DNA of 64,000 bases from CAIMUS01 sp046347625 (lineage in GTDB: Bacteria; Pseudomonadota; Gammaproteobacteria; Competibacterales; Competibacteraceae): contig JAXMFU010000002.1 of assembly GCA_046347625.1 (NCBI GenBank), forward strand, positions 124,001 to 188,000, read 5' to 3'. Positions 9,073 through 16,759 of the stretch are shown piece after piece; position 1 is the stretch's first letter, and the number at the start of each line of letters is the position of its first letter. The notes beneath the pieces are model-generated. The model worked only from the letters and a program-made list of their open reading frames with translations, was not told where the DNA came from and made no database searches. The position numbers and the translations under genes are program-made.

Positions 9073-9795
9073 ATGTCCGATGCATTAGTGCATTGCTTTT
9101 TTTCGCCTCACCCTGATGATATTGCGTTCTCGGCAATGGGAAGTTTGTTACAGATCCCCAACAGCGTGCAAAAAATTCTCGTTACTGTATTTTCACAAAG
9201 TTGCTGGACATTTCTCAAGGCACCACAGGTTGACCAATGGCAAGAGGTAACTGCGCTACGTGCCAAAGAGGACCAGCAGTTTGCAGATCGCTTCGGTTTT
9301 GGGTACGTGAATCTTTCATTATCTGATTCCAGCTTGCGGTATTCTCACGGTCAAGAATATATGATAATACCTACGGATGATCCTGTTTTCCAAGAGGCAA
9401 TGAATCATGCAGAACAGTTGATGGCTCAACTGCCTGATGATACGTTTTACTATATTCCCTTAGGTATTGGTGGACATGTAGATCATTTGATTGTTCGCAC
9501 CATGATAACCAAGCTGTGTTCAAATATTGATCGGCTCCAGTTCTACGAAGATCTTCCCTATGCCTATCACCATTCTGATACGGAAATAAAAGCTATCGCG
9601 AAATCAATCGACAATCACTTGGAAGCACAATTAATCGACATGGAAAAATTTTGGTCAGAAAAAACTCGATCTATTCACATCTACTCCAGCCAACTTGAGC
9701 CACATACTTATCAGCGTATCGAAGCCTATGCCAGCCGAATCGGGACTAACGGGCGTAAAGCCGAACGTTTCTGGAGCGTTGGCAATGTTAAATAA
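9073..9795 (+). CDS. PIG-L/LmbE family N-acetyl deacetylase
   Basis: 240 aa from the ATG at 9073, which has GAGTGAGA upstream; a TTG at 9043 would add ten residues. The zinc motifs of the PIG-L fold are clear: SPHPDDIAFSAMG near the N-terminus and IGGHVDHLIVR in the middle. The family removes acetyl from GlcNAc-type groups on lipids, thiol cofactors, antibiotics or glycans. It starts 37 nt after the WD40 frame and overlaps the following glycosyltransferase by 11 nt, so a joint role in making or trimming one glycoconjugate is likely. Whether it serves the immune run or is separate cargo cannot be settled from sequence. Confidence 0.83.
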   Translation: MSDALVHCFFSPHPDDIAFSAMGSLLQIPNSVQKILVTVFSQSCWTFLKAPQVDQWQEVTALRAKEDQQFADRFGFGYVNLSLSDSSLRYSHGQEYMIIPTDDPVFQEAMNHAEQLMAQLPDDTFYYIPLGIGGHVDHLIVRTMITKLCSNIDRLQFYEDLPYAYHHSDTEIKAIAKSIDNHLEAQLIDMEKFWSEKTRSIHIYSSQLEPHTYQRIEAYASRIGTNGRKAERFWSVGNVK

Positions 9796-11587
9796 TGACA
9801 AAGAGTTAGATCGTTCAAGAATAGCCGTTCATATTTCCTGGGAATCTGTCATAAAATTGGGCGGAATTGGAACCGTCCTTGAGAATTTGTTGGCTTCAAC
9901 TGACTATCAAGATTTCTTTGATCGTACCATTCTTATAAGTCCCTTTTTCCCCGATAGTTTTAGATTGAATATAGATGCTACTACAGTTTTTACCGAGGAA
10001 GACAAAGTTCTATATAATGCCCAAAATAAAAAAAATACATACTCATATTCTAAGCAACTGCAGTCCATAGAAACTGTATACGGTGTATCGATTTTATACG
10101 GTAAACACTATTTTTCCAAAGAAGCAAATAATAATGAAATCGAGGTCCTACTCATAGACCTGAATCATCTTTGGGACTATATCCGCGAAAAAGATACACA
10201 AAGATGGAGAACGTTTATCGAAAAACTTGGCAACGGGTTCGGCATTGATGAGGAGCTTAAGCCTTACTTAAATGGATACACCGATTATGACTTCGAATAT
10301 GGAATGCTTTTTGCTGGACCCGCATTTGAGGTCTTGTCGATATTGCTTGCAAACACGAAAAATCAATGTTTTCTGATTGCTCACAATATTCTAGGCTTGC
10401 CTTTCCTATACAAAACAATACTCGAAAAAAACAAAAATTTCCACACAATTTTTTATGCTTCTGAATGCTCTTCGGCAAGATTTTGTATTGAAGCCAAAAA
10501 TGGCTCTGATTCCAAATTCTATAATCTTCTCAAAAGATATGATCCAAGAAGAAAGTGTTTGGAAGATATTTTTAAGGACATACCAGTTCGCGGCAAGTAC
10601 CAGCTGCTAAAAGAAGCCTATCGGTGTGAAAAGGTTATTGCTGTCGGTGACAACATTCTCAATGAATTGCGTTTTCTTGGTAAATCTTTCAGCAATAAAC
10701 TTATAGATCTTTGTTATCATGGCATTCCATATCACCCAATCACGCTCCTAGAAAAAGTAAAATGCCGAAAGCTTTTTCAAGATTACTCCGAACGTATTAT
10801 TGGGTACAGACCTGATGTCATAATGACTCACATTGCAAGACCGATTCGCTGCAAAGCATTGTGGCGTGATATAAATGTCTGTCATTTTCTTGACCCATTA
10901 TTGTCAAAGCAAGGCATGCGTGGTGTTCTCTACCTGATATGCTCAACTCATGGATTGCGCTTACCACATGATATTCAGCGCATGGAACGTGACTACGGCT
11001 GGCCGAGACATCATCGCCAAGGTTATCCGGATTTGCAGGGTAATGAAAGCTCATTAAACCAAATGGTCAACAAATTTAACATTCAGCATGAAAATTTGCA
11101 GATCGTTCTCATTAATAGCTTTGATTGGCCCGCTGGATCTACTTTAGCTTCAACAGGAGTAACGCGGTTAGACATCCGCAAAGCAACGGATGTAGAATTC
11201 GGCCAGTCGATGTATGAGGCTTTTGGTATATCACAATTGGAGCCTCTCTGCTTTGGCGCTATTTGCGTTGTGTCCCGTGTTTCCGGAGCGGCGAATGCTA
11301 TTAAACGTATAACTCAGGGACAATATATAAGTAATATTTTGGTTGCTGATTATCTAAAACCGGCCGAGAATTTTTCTACTGAAGAACTACTAACACTAGA
11401 TGATGTCAGGCAGAAAGCCATCGAAATACAGGTTGCCAGCCAAATTGCTGAAGAACTGCAGCAACGTATACCTAAGACCGACTTAGATAGACTTACATTA
11501 ATTGAATCCGGGCAGCAATTATCTCAAAAAATGAGTTGGGATTACACTATTAAAGATCAACTATTACCAGTATTAAGACAAATGTAA
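9785..11587 (+). CDS. Glycosyltransferase, GT-B fold, glycogen/starch-synthase-like
   Basis: 600 aa from the ATG at 9785, preceded by TGGAG and overlapping the deacetylase stop by 11 nt. A longer frame from 9695 lies inside the deacetylase gene. The N-terminus has a WESVIKLGGIGTVLENL segment resembling the Lys-x-Gly-Gly donor loop of GT5/GT4 enzymes. The C-terminal domain has EFGQSMYEAFGISQLEPLCFGA, matching the E-x7-E signature of GT-B enzymes. The length and central insertion are unlike housekeeping GlgA, and codon use is AT-rich like the rest of the run. The sugar donor and acceptor cannot be read from the sequence. Pairing with a PIG-L enzyme recalls two-step glycosylation/deacetylation pathways such as MshA/MshB. 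Confidence 0.7.
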   Translation: MLNNDKELDRSRIAVHISWESVIKLGGIGTVLENLLASTDYQDFFDRTILISPFFPDSFRLNIDATTVFTEEDKVLYNAQNKKNTYSYSKQLQSIETVYGVSILYGKHYFSKEANNNEIEVLLIDLNHLWDYIREKDTQRWRTFIEKLGNGFGIDEELKPYLNGYTDYDFEYGMLFAGPAFEVLSILLANTKNQCFLIAHNILGLPFLYKTILEKNKNFHTIFYASECSSARFCIEAKNGSDSKFYNLLKRYDPRRKCLEDIFKDIPVRGKYQLLKEAYRCEKVIAVGDNILNELRFLGKSFSNKLIDLCYHGIPYHPITLLEKVKCRKLFQDYSERIIGYRPDVIMTHIARPIRCKALWRDINVCHFLDPLLSKQGMRGVLYLICSTHGLRLPHDIQRMERDYGWPRHHRQGYPDLQGNESSLNQMVNKFNIQHENLQIVLINSFDWPAGSTLASTGVTRLDIRKATDVEFGQSMYEAFGISQLEPLCFGAICVVSRVSGAANAIKRITQGQYISNILVADYLKPAENFSTEELLTLDDVRQKAIEIQVASQIAEELQQRIPKTDLDRLTLIESGQQLSQKMSWDYTIKDQLLPVLRQM

Positions 11588-11648
11588 GCCGGACATGTTA
11601 TTAAGTGATAGTGCACTATTTTATACCTACGCATAAGGAACGCCATCC

Positions 11649-12824
11649 ATGCCAAGCCTCCGCGAAACCCTCCTGCAAAGCAAAATCCAGGAACTCCAGG
11701 AACAACGATCTCGCCTGACCCGCGTATTGGAAGCGCTCCAAAAACAGGCCGATTTCGAGACCCGTGCCGACGAGAAACTGCGCCAGCAGGCGCGGTTAGA
11801 ACAAATCAGAGCGGAACGACAGGCGGTCGATGCGGAACTTCTCGAAAAGGAGCGCGAGTTACAGGCAAATTCGCCCGCTTCACCGGCCACACCCACCGGT
11901 AATTCCTGGCACGATCGCGACATCAACCCTGGCGCTAAATTGGCCGGTCGGGCCGACAAAAGTTTGTCTTCACATAGGCCGTTAAAAAGCCCCCTAGACA
12001 TAGAAGATCAAGACAATATAAAAAAAATGATTAGCAGTATAGTGCATAGCGAAAATGACCGGCATGCGCTATTGGACCATATTCTGGGTGTGAACGATCA
12101 TCCCCTTAAAAACAACATTGAACACGGTGGAAATGCGGAAACCTTTGCTTTGAATTTGATGAGAAAATTCTATAACCTTGGTGAAGTAGAACCAGGTGGT
12201 AAGCACAGTTTTTTCGTATTACTAGAGCGCCTTAAAGAACACAGCGGCATAGGCTTTGATAGACGAAACCTTATTGATAGTCTTCTGAAGAAGTACTTTG
12301 GATATAACAAAACTAATGAAGTACTCCAAAATCCGTCCGCATCACCGGTCGTGTCCGCTGCCAATCCCGTCGCCGGTCCGCTCGATCTTTTCTACTGCTA
12401 CGCCCGCAAGGACGGAGCTATGCTCGACCAACTCAAAGTATTCCTCAAACCGCTGCAACGGGAAGGGCTTATCAAAACTTGGCATGACCGCGACATCAGC
12501 CCCGGCACCGAATGGTCCCCGCAAATTGACAAAAATCTGGAATCCGCCCGGATTATTCTGCTTCTGGTCAGTCCCGACTTCATGGCTTCCGATTATATCT
12601 GGGACATCGAATTGAAACGAGCGATGGAACGGCATGCCGCCGGCAGCGCCCGCGTCATTCCCATCATTCTGCGAGAAACCGAGTGGTCCAATGCACCGTT
12701 CAGCAAATTGGTGCCGCTTCCCGAAGGTGGCAAACCGGTGACATTCTGGGGCAGTTACGACGAAGCTTTCACCGACATCGTGCGCGGCATTCGCAAGGTG
12801 GTTCACGAACTGACGCTACTGTAA
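11649..12824 (+). CDS. TIR-domain protein with coiled-coil and effector-associated-like domains (mosaic gene)
   Basis: 391 aa, ribosome site AAGGAACG. Residues 1-75 form a coiled coil with ETRADEKLR, shared with the small protein at 2792. Residues ~87-106 (SWHDRDINPGAKLAGRADKS) look like a stranded piece of a TIR domain, since they resemble TWHDRDISPGTEWSPQIDKN in the real TIR. Residues ~118-216 are the helical domain shared with the SIR2-like protein. Residues 244-390 are the TIR: LDLFYCYARKDG entry, and a DIELKRAMERH helix with the candidate catalytic Glu. Base composition is GC-rich at both ends and AT-rich in the middle, consistent with insertion of the shared domain. TIR effectors in bacteria are usually NAD-consuming; activity here is inferred. 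Confidence 0.82.
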   Translation: MPSLRETLLQSKIQELQEQRSRLTRVLEALQKQADFETRADEKLRQQARLEQIRAERQAVDAELLEKERELQANSPASPATPTGNSWHDRDINPGAKLAGRADKSLSSHRPLKSPLDIEDQDNIKKMISSIVHSENDRHALLDHILGVNDHPLKNNIEHGGNAETFALNLMRKFYNLGEVEPGGKHSFFVLLERLKEHSGIGFDRRNLIDSLLKKYFGYNKTNEVLQNPSASPVVSAANPVAGPLDLFYCYARKDGAMLDQLKVFLKPLQREGLIKTWHDRDISPGTEWSPQIDKNLESARIILLLVSPDFMASDYIWDIELKRAMERHAAGSARVIPIILRETEWSNAPFSKLVPLPEGGKPVTFWGSYDEAFTDIVRGIRKVVHELTLL

Positions 12825-13068
12825 CTAGCGCTCAGCCAGAATCAGCCGATGGGCAATTCATGCTTCTACGCGAAGATTGAAACCATGACCGGCCAGCGGC
12901 AGGAACCGAAACCGCGTGGTAAGCCGAAGATGCCGCGAGACAAATCGCCAACGCATGATGCAGGGCAGGGCAAATTGCCGATATGATGACGAATACCAGA
13001 AATAAATCGAGCCTGGCCCCTTTCCTCGCTTTCCTCGCGGACATGAGTGGAAATGCCCCTAACATGAA
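12825..13068. other. Intergenic stretch between TIR gene and the YgiT/DUF4258 pair
   Basis: About 240 bp of GC-rich sequence separating the rightward run from the leftward toxin-antitoxin pair. The small frames here have no ribosome sites or motifs I recognise. No convincing terminator hairpin was seen. Confidence 0.4.
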
Positions 13069-13329
13069 TTAGGCATTTTCAATATCCACGAACTCTTCCA
13101 TAGGAACCTGAATCTCTCTCTTAGGCTTCTTTCCAGAATAATATATTCTGTTGAAATCAGCTTCAATTTTTTTCAAAGCTTGTGCCTCAAAATATTGTTC
13201 ACTACAATATTCACATTCTTCACAAGGTACGTTGTTAATAATGAAATACTTGCCGTCATGTTTATAAATATATTGCACTTCCTTGTTTCTGAAATTTTTA
13301 TTACCACAAAAATTGCAGATTTTGTTCAT
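13069..13329 (-). CDS. YgiT/MqsA-type zinc-finger antitoxin
   Basis: 86 aa. The N-terminus has two CxxC pairs (CNFCGN and CEECEYCSEQYF), the zinc finger of the YgiT/MqsA N-terminal domain, with the usual VPCEECEYCSEQYFEA arrangement. The long helix-turn-helix half of MqsA is absent, which is common for the short form paired with DUF4258 proteins. It starts 2 nt after the stop of the upstream DUF4258 gene, so the two are one transcription unit read leftwards. Expected to neutralise the partner and perhaps repress the pair. Confidence 0.8.
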   Translation of the reverse strand: MNKICNFCGNKNFRNKEVQYIYKHDGKYFIINNVPCEECEYCSEQYFEAQALKKIEADFNRIYYSGKKPKREIQVPMEEFVDIENA

Positions 13330-13331
13330 CT

Positions 13332-13637
13332 CTATCCTCTCTCATAAGGGGATTTGAACTTCGGAGGAGTAGGAATATACACAGTGACAATTGCCAACCA
13401 GTTTCCTCGTCTTCCGCATACCGCATGAACGGGCTTACCATCATCTGAAAAACCTGCCACCAGACAGCTTTCACCCCTTCCTGTGTCCGAATACTGCTCT
13501 AATATTCTACCTGTAAGCAGTGACTCTTCTATCTCGATTATAGTGAGGTCATCGGCTTGCCTTGCTTGATCGCCATGCTTTGAAAAATAGTATTCACTTT
13601 GCTTAATCCTTGCCCGTATCCAATCAATATCAATCAT
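13332..13637 (-). CDS. DUF4258 family protein, putative toxin
   Basis: 101 aa. It begins with IRARIKQSEYYFSKHG and carries LTIIEIEESLLTGRILEQYSDTGRGESCLVAG and KPVHAVCGRRGN, the usual DUF4258 layout of a BECR/RelE-like small fold. It is first in the pair with the YgiT-type gene at 13069-13329. DUF4258/YgiT pairs are treated as type II toxin-antitoxin modules, with the toxin probably an mRNA endonuclease. A homologous pair lies at 45509-46045 in the same order. Confidence 0.75.
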   Translation of the reverse strand: MIDIDWIRARIKQSEYYFSKHGDQARQADDLTIIEIEESLLTGRILEQYSDTGRGESCLVAGFSDDGKPVHAVCGRRGNWLAIVTVYIPTPPKFKSPYERG

Positions 13638-13844
13638 AGGAAATATATCAAGCTTGTACTGCTAAGTTGAGGAAGCAAAGCCAATGCCATGGGGTAGGAC
13701 GGCCAGTTACCCGACCGCCCCCCATAGATCCCGGCGTGCCAAATTCCTACGACGAAATTTTCAAAGTTATTCGCTTCAGACTCGACATCGCTCGATATCA
13801 CTTCACTATCCCTCGCAGTGAGGTTGGCATCATATTCTCCAGCC

Positions 13845-13929
13845 CGTAAGATGGGTAGAACGAAGTGAAACCCATCGCGTGATCGAAGCCTCGGAATGAT
13901 GGATTTCGCTACGCTCTACCCATCCTACG
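13845..13929. repeat. REP-like imperfect palindrome
   Basis: The left arm 13845-13879 (GTAAGATGGGTAGAACG...) is the near reverse complement of the right arm 13896-13929 (...CGCTCTACCCATCCTAC). The arms are about 34 bp, separated by ~16 bp. This is typical of dispersed extragenic palindromes in environmental Gammaproteobacteria. It lies at the left edge of the second DUF58/tgpA fragment and may mark the recombination joint. Confidence 0.7.
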
Positions 13930-13930
13930 T

Positions 13931-14036
13931 GGCCTGAGTCTGGAAAACAATCCTGACGCTTGCGAATATGTCGATGTCCCGGCTAACGGCGAGGCGACCG
14001 TTACCTTAAAAGCTGATATTTCCCAGCATGGTCGCC
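13931..14036 (+). pseudogene. Fragment of a DUF58 gene fused to tgpA
   Basis: Read in the frame that contains 14028-14036 as CAT GGT CGC, this stretch encodes RGLSLENNPDACEYVDVPAN then GEATVTLKADISQHGRLA. That fits the middle of DUF58 proteins, where a D-x-P-A-x-G-x-A-T-V strand precedes a (H/R)RG-x-L turn. DUF58 genes normally lie directly upstream of tgpA. Here the frame breaks around 14030-14040 and TgpA coding starts in another frame. An internal deletion joining DUF58 to tgpA explains this. Based on recalled family pattern only. Confidence 0.45.
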
Positions 14037-15848
14037 TGGCGCGGTCAGGTAATCACAGGCCGCCTGCAACTGCCTTCCCGTTGGCCGCTGTTGAGCCTGA
14101 CGGTGCTGATTATCGGCCTGGTCATGCTCCAGTATAAAACCCTGTTCGGGCGGGATGCCGGCACGGCCCTGCTGGCCGCCATGGCAGCGTTGAAATTCCT
14201 GGAACTGCGCACCTTGCGTGATGGGATGGTGCTGCTGTTCATGGGGTATCTGCTGGTCATGGCGGTGCTGCTGTATGACCAGAGCCTGCTGTTGGCGGCG
14301 GCGCTGGCTCTGGTACTGGCCGGACTGCTGGCCGCCCATGCCGCCCTTCAGCATCCTACCACCCTACCGGCCCTGACATTGCTACGGTTGAGCTGCCGCC
14401 TGCTGGTGGAAGCCATTCCGGTCATGCTGATTCTGTTCATTCTGTTTCCCCGTATCCCCGGTCCCATCTGGGGTCTGCCGAAGGACGCCTATGGGGGATT
14501 GACCGGCATGTCGGAAGAAATGGCGCCGGGATCGGTCAGCCGGCTCAGTCTGTCTACCGAAGTGGCTTTCCGGGCACGCTTTACCGACGCCATACCCTCC
14601 GCCGGGCAGCTTTACTGGCGCGGTCCGGTCCTGGATCACTATGACGGCCGTACCTGGCGCCGGACGGAAGAGAGACTCTCGCAGCAGTTCAACTATCGTC
14701 CCGAAGGCGAGGCCGTAGACTATACGATCATCCTGGAACCGCATGGCAAACGCTGGCTGCCGGCCCTGGATCTGCCGGCCAGCCTGCCCGACGGCGCCGA
14801 GATCAGCAACACCTTTCAACTGGTGCGCCGGCGACCCGTGCAGGATGTGCAGCGCTACCAAATGCGCTCCTTTCTGCGCTATAACACCGGTCCCCTGCAA
14901 CTGAAGGGACAGACCCAACTGCCGGCGGCCATCAATCCGCGTGCCCGCACCCTGGCGGACGAGTGGCGCGCGCGTTACTCGACTCCAGGTGAGATCGTGC
15001 GTGCGGCCCTGATGCTGTTTCGGCGGGAACCCTTCCATTACACCCTCGAACCGCCGTTATTGCTGGATGAAGATTCCATCGATGCCTTTTTATTCGATAC
15101 CCGGCGCGGCTTTTGCGAGCACTACGCCGGCAGCTTCGTCTTCCTGATGCGAGCCGCCGGGATTCCCGCCAGGGTCGTGCTGGGTTATCAGGGTGGCGAG
15201 CGCAACGGCTTGGGCGGCTATTTGATCGTGCGCCAGTCCGATGCCCATGCCTGGGCGGAAGTCTGGCTGGAAGGGCAGGGGTGGGTCAGGGTCGATCCCA
15301 CCGCGGCGGTGGCGCCGGAACGGGTGGAGCGGGGACTCTATGCCGCATTGGACGATCCGGATACTCTGCCGCTGCTGGCCCGGCGGGGCGGAACCTGGCT
15401 GCAGCCGCTGATCCTGGGCTGGGATTATCTGAATAATGCCTGGAATGAATGGGTACTGGCTTACGGGCCCGAGCAGCAGAAACGCTGGTTGTCCGGTTTA
15501 GGCTTCGGTCCGGTGGACTGGCAGGGCATGGTCCTGGCGATGATAGCGGCGCTGACCGGCGTGGGACTGGTGGTGATGGGCTTGCAGGCGCTGAACCGCC
15601 AGGTGGTCACCGATCCGGTCACGCGGGCCTATCGGCGTTTCTGCGCCAAGCTGGCCCGCGCGGGTCTGGTCCGGGCCGATCATGAAGGACCGCTGGCGTT
15701 CACCGAACGGGTCGCCATCAGCCGTCCCGAACTGGCCAATCGGGTCCGGCTGATCGGGCGGCTCTATGCCGGCCTGCGCTATGGGCCGCGGCAGGAACCG
15801 GAAGCGGTTCGGCGGTTGCAGCGGCTGGTGCGGGGGTTGAAGGTTTGA
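14028..15848 (+). CDS. tgpA: Transglutaminase-like protein TgpA, 5'-truncated (copy 2)
   Basis: 606 aa from the ATG at 14028. The protein starts at a segment (WRGQVITGRLQLPSRWPL) that in family members follows the first two or three membrane helices, so roughly 50-60 N-terminal residues are missing. The remaining parts are three to four N-terminal membrane segments, the transglutaminase core (Cys in RRGFCEHYAGSF, His in DAHAWAEVWL, Asp in VDPTAAV), a late membrane helix and the DUF4129-like tail. From 14531 it duplicates 1-1318. No ribosome site is evident before 14028, and the upstream DNA is a DUF58 scrap. It is probably a non-functional duplicate, though the frame is intact. Confidence 0.8.
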   Translation: MVAWRGQVITGRLQLPSRWPLLSLTVLIIGLVMLQYKTLFGRDAGTALLAAMAALKFLELRTLRDGMVLLFMGYLLVMAVLLYDQSLLLAAALALVLAGLLAAHAALQHPTTLPALTLLRLSCRLLVEAIPVMLILFILFPRIPGPIWGLPKDAYGGLTGMSEEMAPGSVSRLSLSTEVAFRARFTDAIPSAGQLYWRGPVLDHYDGRTWRRTEERLSQQFNYRPEGEAVDYTIILEPHGKRWLPALDLPASLPDGAEISNTFQLVRRRPVQDVQRYQMRSFLRYNTGPLQLKGQTQLPAAINPRARTLADEWRARYSTPGEIVRAALMLFRREPFHYTLEPPLLLDEDSIDAFLFDTRRGFCEHYAGSFVFLMRAAGIPARVVLGYQGGERNGLGGYLIVRQSDAHAWAEVWLEGQGWVRVDPTAAVAPERVERGLYAALDDPDTLPLLARRGGTWLQPLILGWDYLNNAWNEWVLAYGPEQQKRWLSGLGFGPVDWQGMVLAMIAALTGVGLVVMGLQALNRQVVTDPVTRAYRRFCAKLARAGLVRADHEGPLAFTERVAISRPELANRVRLIGRLYAGLRYGPRQEPEAVRRLQRLVRGLKV

Positions 15849-15905
15849 GCTTTTTAGGGAGAATAAGCACCCTGATGACGCCATGACGATAGTCGAGGTG
15901 ACGAT

Positions 15906-16211
15906 ATGAGACCTGAAGTTTTTCAACCCCAGGAACTACGTGCCTTGCTCAAGGCATTCAAGGAGAGATACGGTACACAATATCATTTGCTGACACTGGG
16001 TTACTTCGGCTCTTACGCGCGCAATGAGGCGACCACGGATAGTGATGTGGATGTGGTTTTCACTACCGACCAACCTGATTTATTCACGACCGCACTGTTA
16101 AAGCAACACCTTGAAGCCTACCTGGATCGTCCGGTGGATGTCGTGCGTCTGCGGGATGCCATGAATGCAAAGTTCAAAGCCAGAATCGAACGAGAGGCTA
16201 CTTATGTCTGA
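15906..16211 (+). CDS. mntA: MNT-type nucleotidyltransferase antitoxin
   Basis: 101 aa, with GAGGTGACG just upstream of the ATG. The minimal nucleotidyltransferase signature is complete: GYFGSYARNEATTDSDVDVVF, i.e. GSxAR followed by the DxD metal-binding pair. A third acidic position lies in RPVDVVR. It overlaps the next gene (HEPN) by 8 nt. In MNT/HEPN type VII modules the MNT enzyme AMPylates the HEPN RNase to silence it (established for MntA/HepT). Context fits exactly. Confidence 0.87.
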   Translation: MRPEVFQPQELRALLKAFKERYGTQYHLLTLGYFGSYARNEATTDSDVDVVFTTDQPDLFTTALLKQHLEAYLDRPVDVVRLRDAMNAKFKARIEREATYV

Positions 16212-16590
16212 TCCCGATCTATTGGTAGAACGATTGGAATTGATACTGGAGGCTTTGGAACGTATTCCTCGCCGCTTTATCACCATTACGCAACCCGACG
16301 ATTTTCGGACAAGTGAAGAGGGGTTGGAGCACATGGACGCCATTTGTATGATTCTGATCGCCATCGGTGAGGAATTCAAAAAGATCGATCGGAAAACGGA
16401 AGGCAAGCTATTCGCTCACTACTCGCAGATACAGTGGCATGGTGCGATTAGTCTGCGTGATGTTCTGGCCCATGGCTATTTCGATGTAGACGCCGCACAA
16501 TTATATACAATTTGTAAGGATCGAGTTCCTGTACTGATCGAGTCGCTGCGCCAAGTGATTGCGGATCTGCAACATGGCTTTACGCCCTGA
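16204..16590 (+). CDS. hepT: HEPN-domain RNase toxin, HepT-like (DUF86)
   Basis: 128 aa from the ATG at 16204; a GTG-like longer frame at 16165 lies inside mntA. It is all-helical with the HEPN active-site motif R-x4-H-x-Y visible as RDVLAHGYF near residue 90. It also has the early GLEHMDAICMILIAIGEEFKKID helix typical of HepT/DUF86 proteins. HepT is an RNase held inactive by AMPylation from its MNT partner just upstream. The 8-nt overlap indicates coupled translation. Confidence 0.86.
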   Translation: MSDPDLLVERLELILEALERIPRRFITITQPDDFRTSEEGLEHMDAICMILIAIGEEFKKIDRKTEGKLFAHYSQIQWHGAISLRDVLAHGYFDVDAAQLYTICKDRVPVLIESLRQVIADLQHGFTP

Positions 16591-16759
16591 CTTCCCTACT
16601 TTCCCCCTGCGGTTCTCTTTCACCTCGCCCCTCACAAACTATGGGGTCACACACAGACTATGGGGTCAGGTCTTGCAATCGAGCATAAAGCCTGGGACTT
16701 CCTGTTGGCTTGTGGCGCAAATACGCTCACATTATTGCTCCCAACGCAGGCTATGCTTG

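Noticed and set aside
9695..9784. Longer start for the glycosyltransferase
   Set aside because: The extra 30 residues would lie within the deacetylase coding frame and lack a ribosome site; the ATG at 9785 has TGGAG upstream.
13680..13740. Possible 3' end of a group II intron (GGACGGCCAGTTACCCGACC hairpin region)
   Set aside because: It resembles remembered intron ends, but no maturase frame or domain V could be identified, so it is not listed as a feature.
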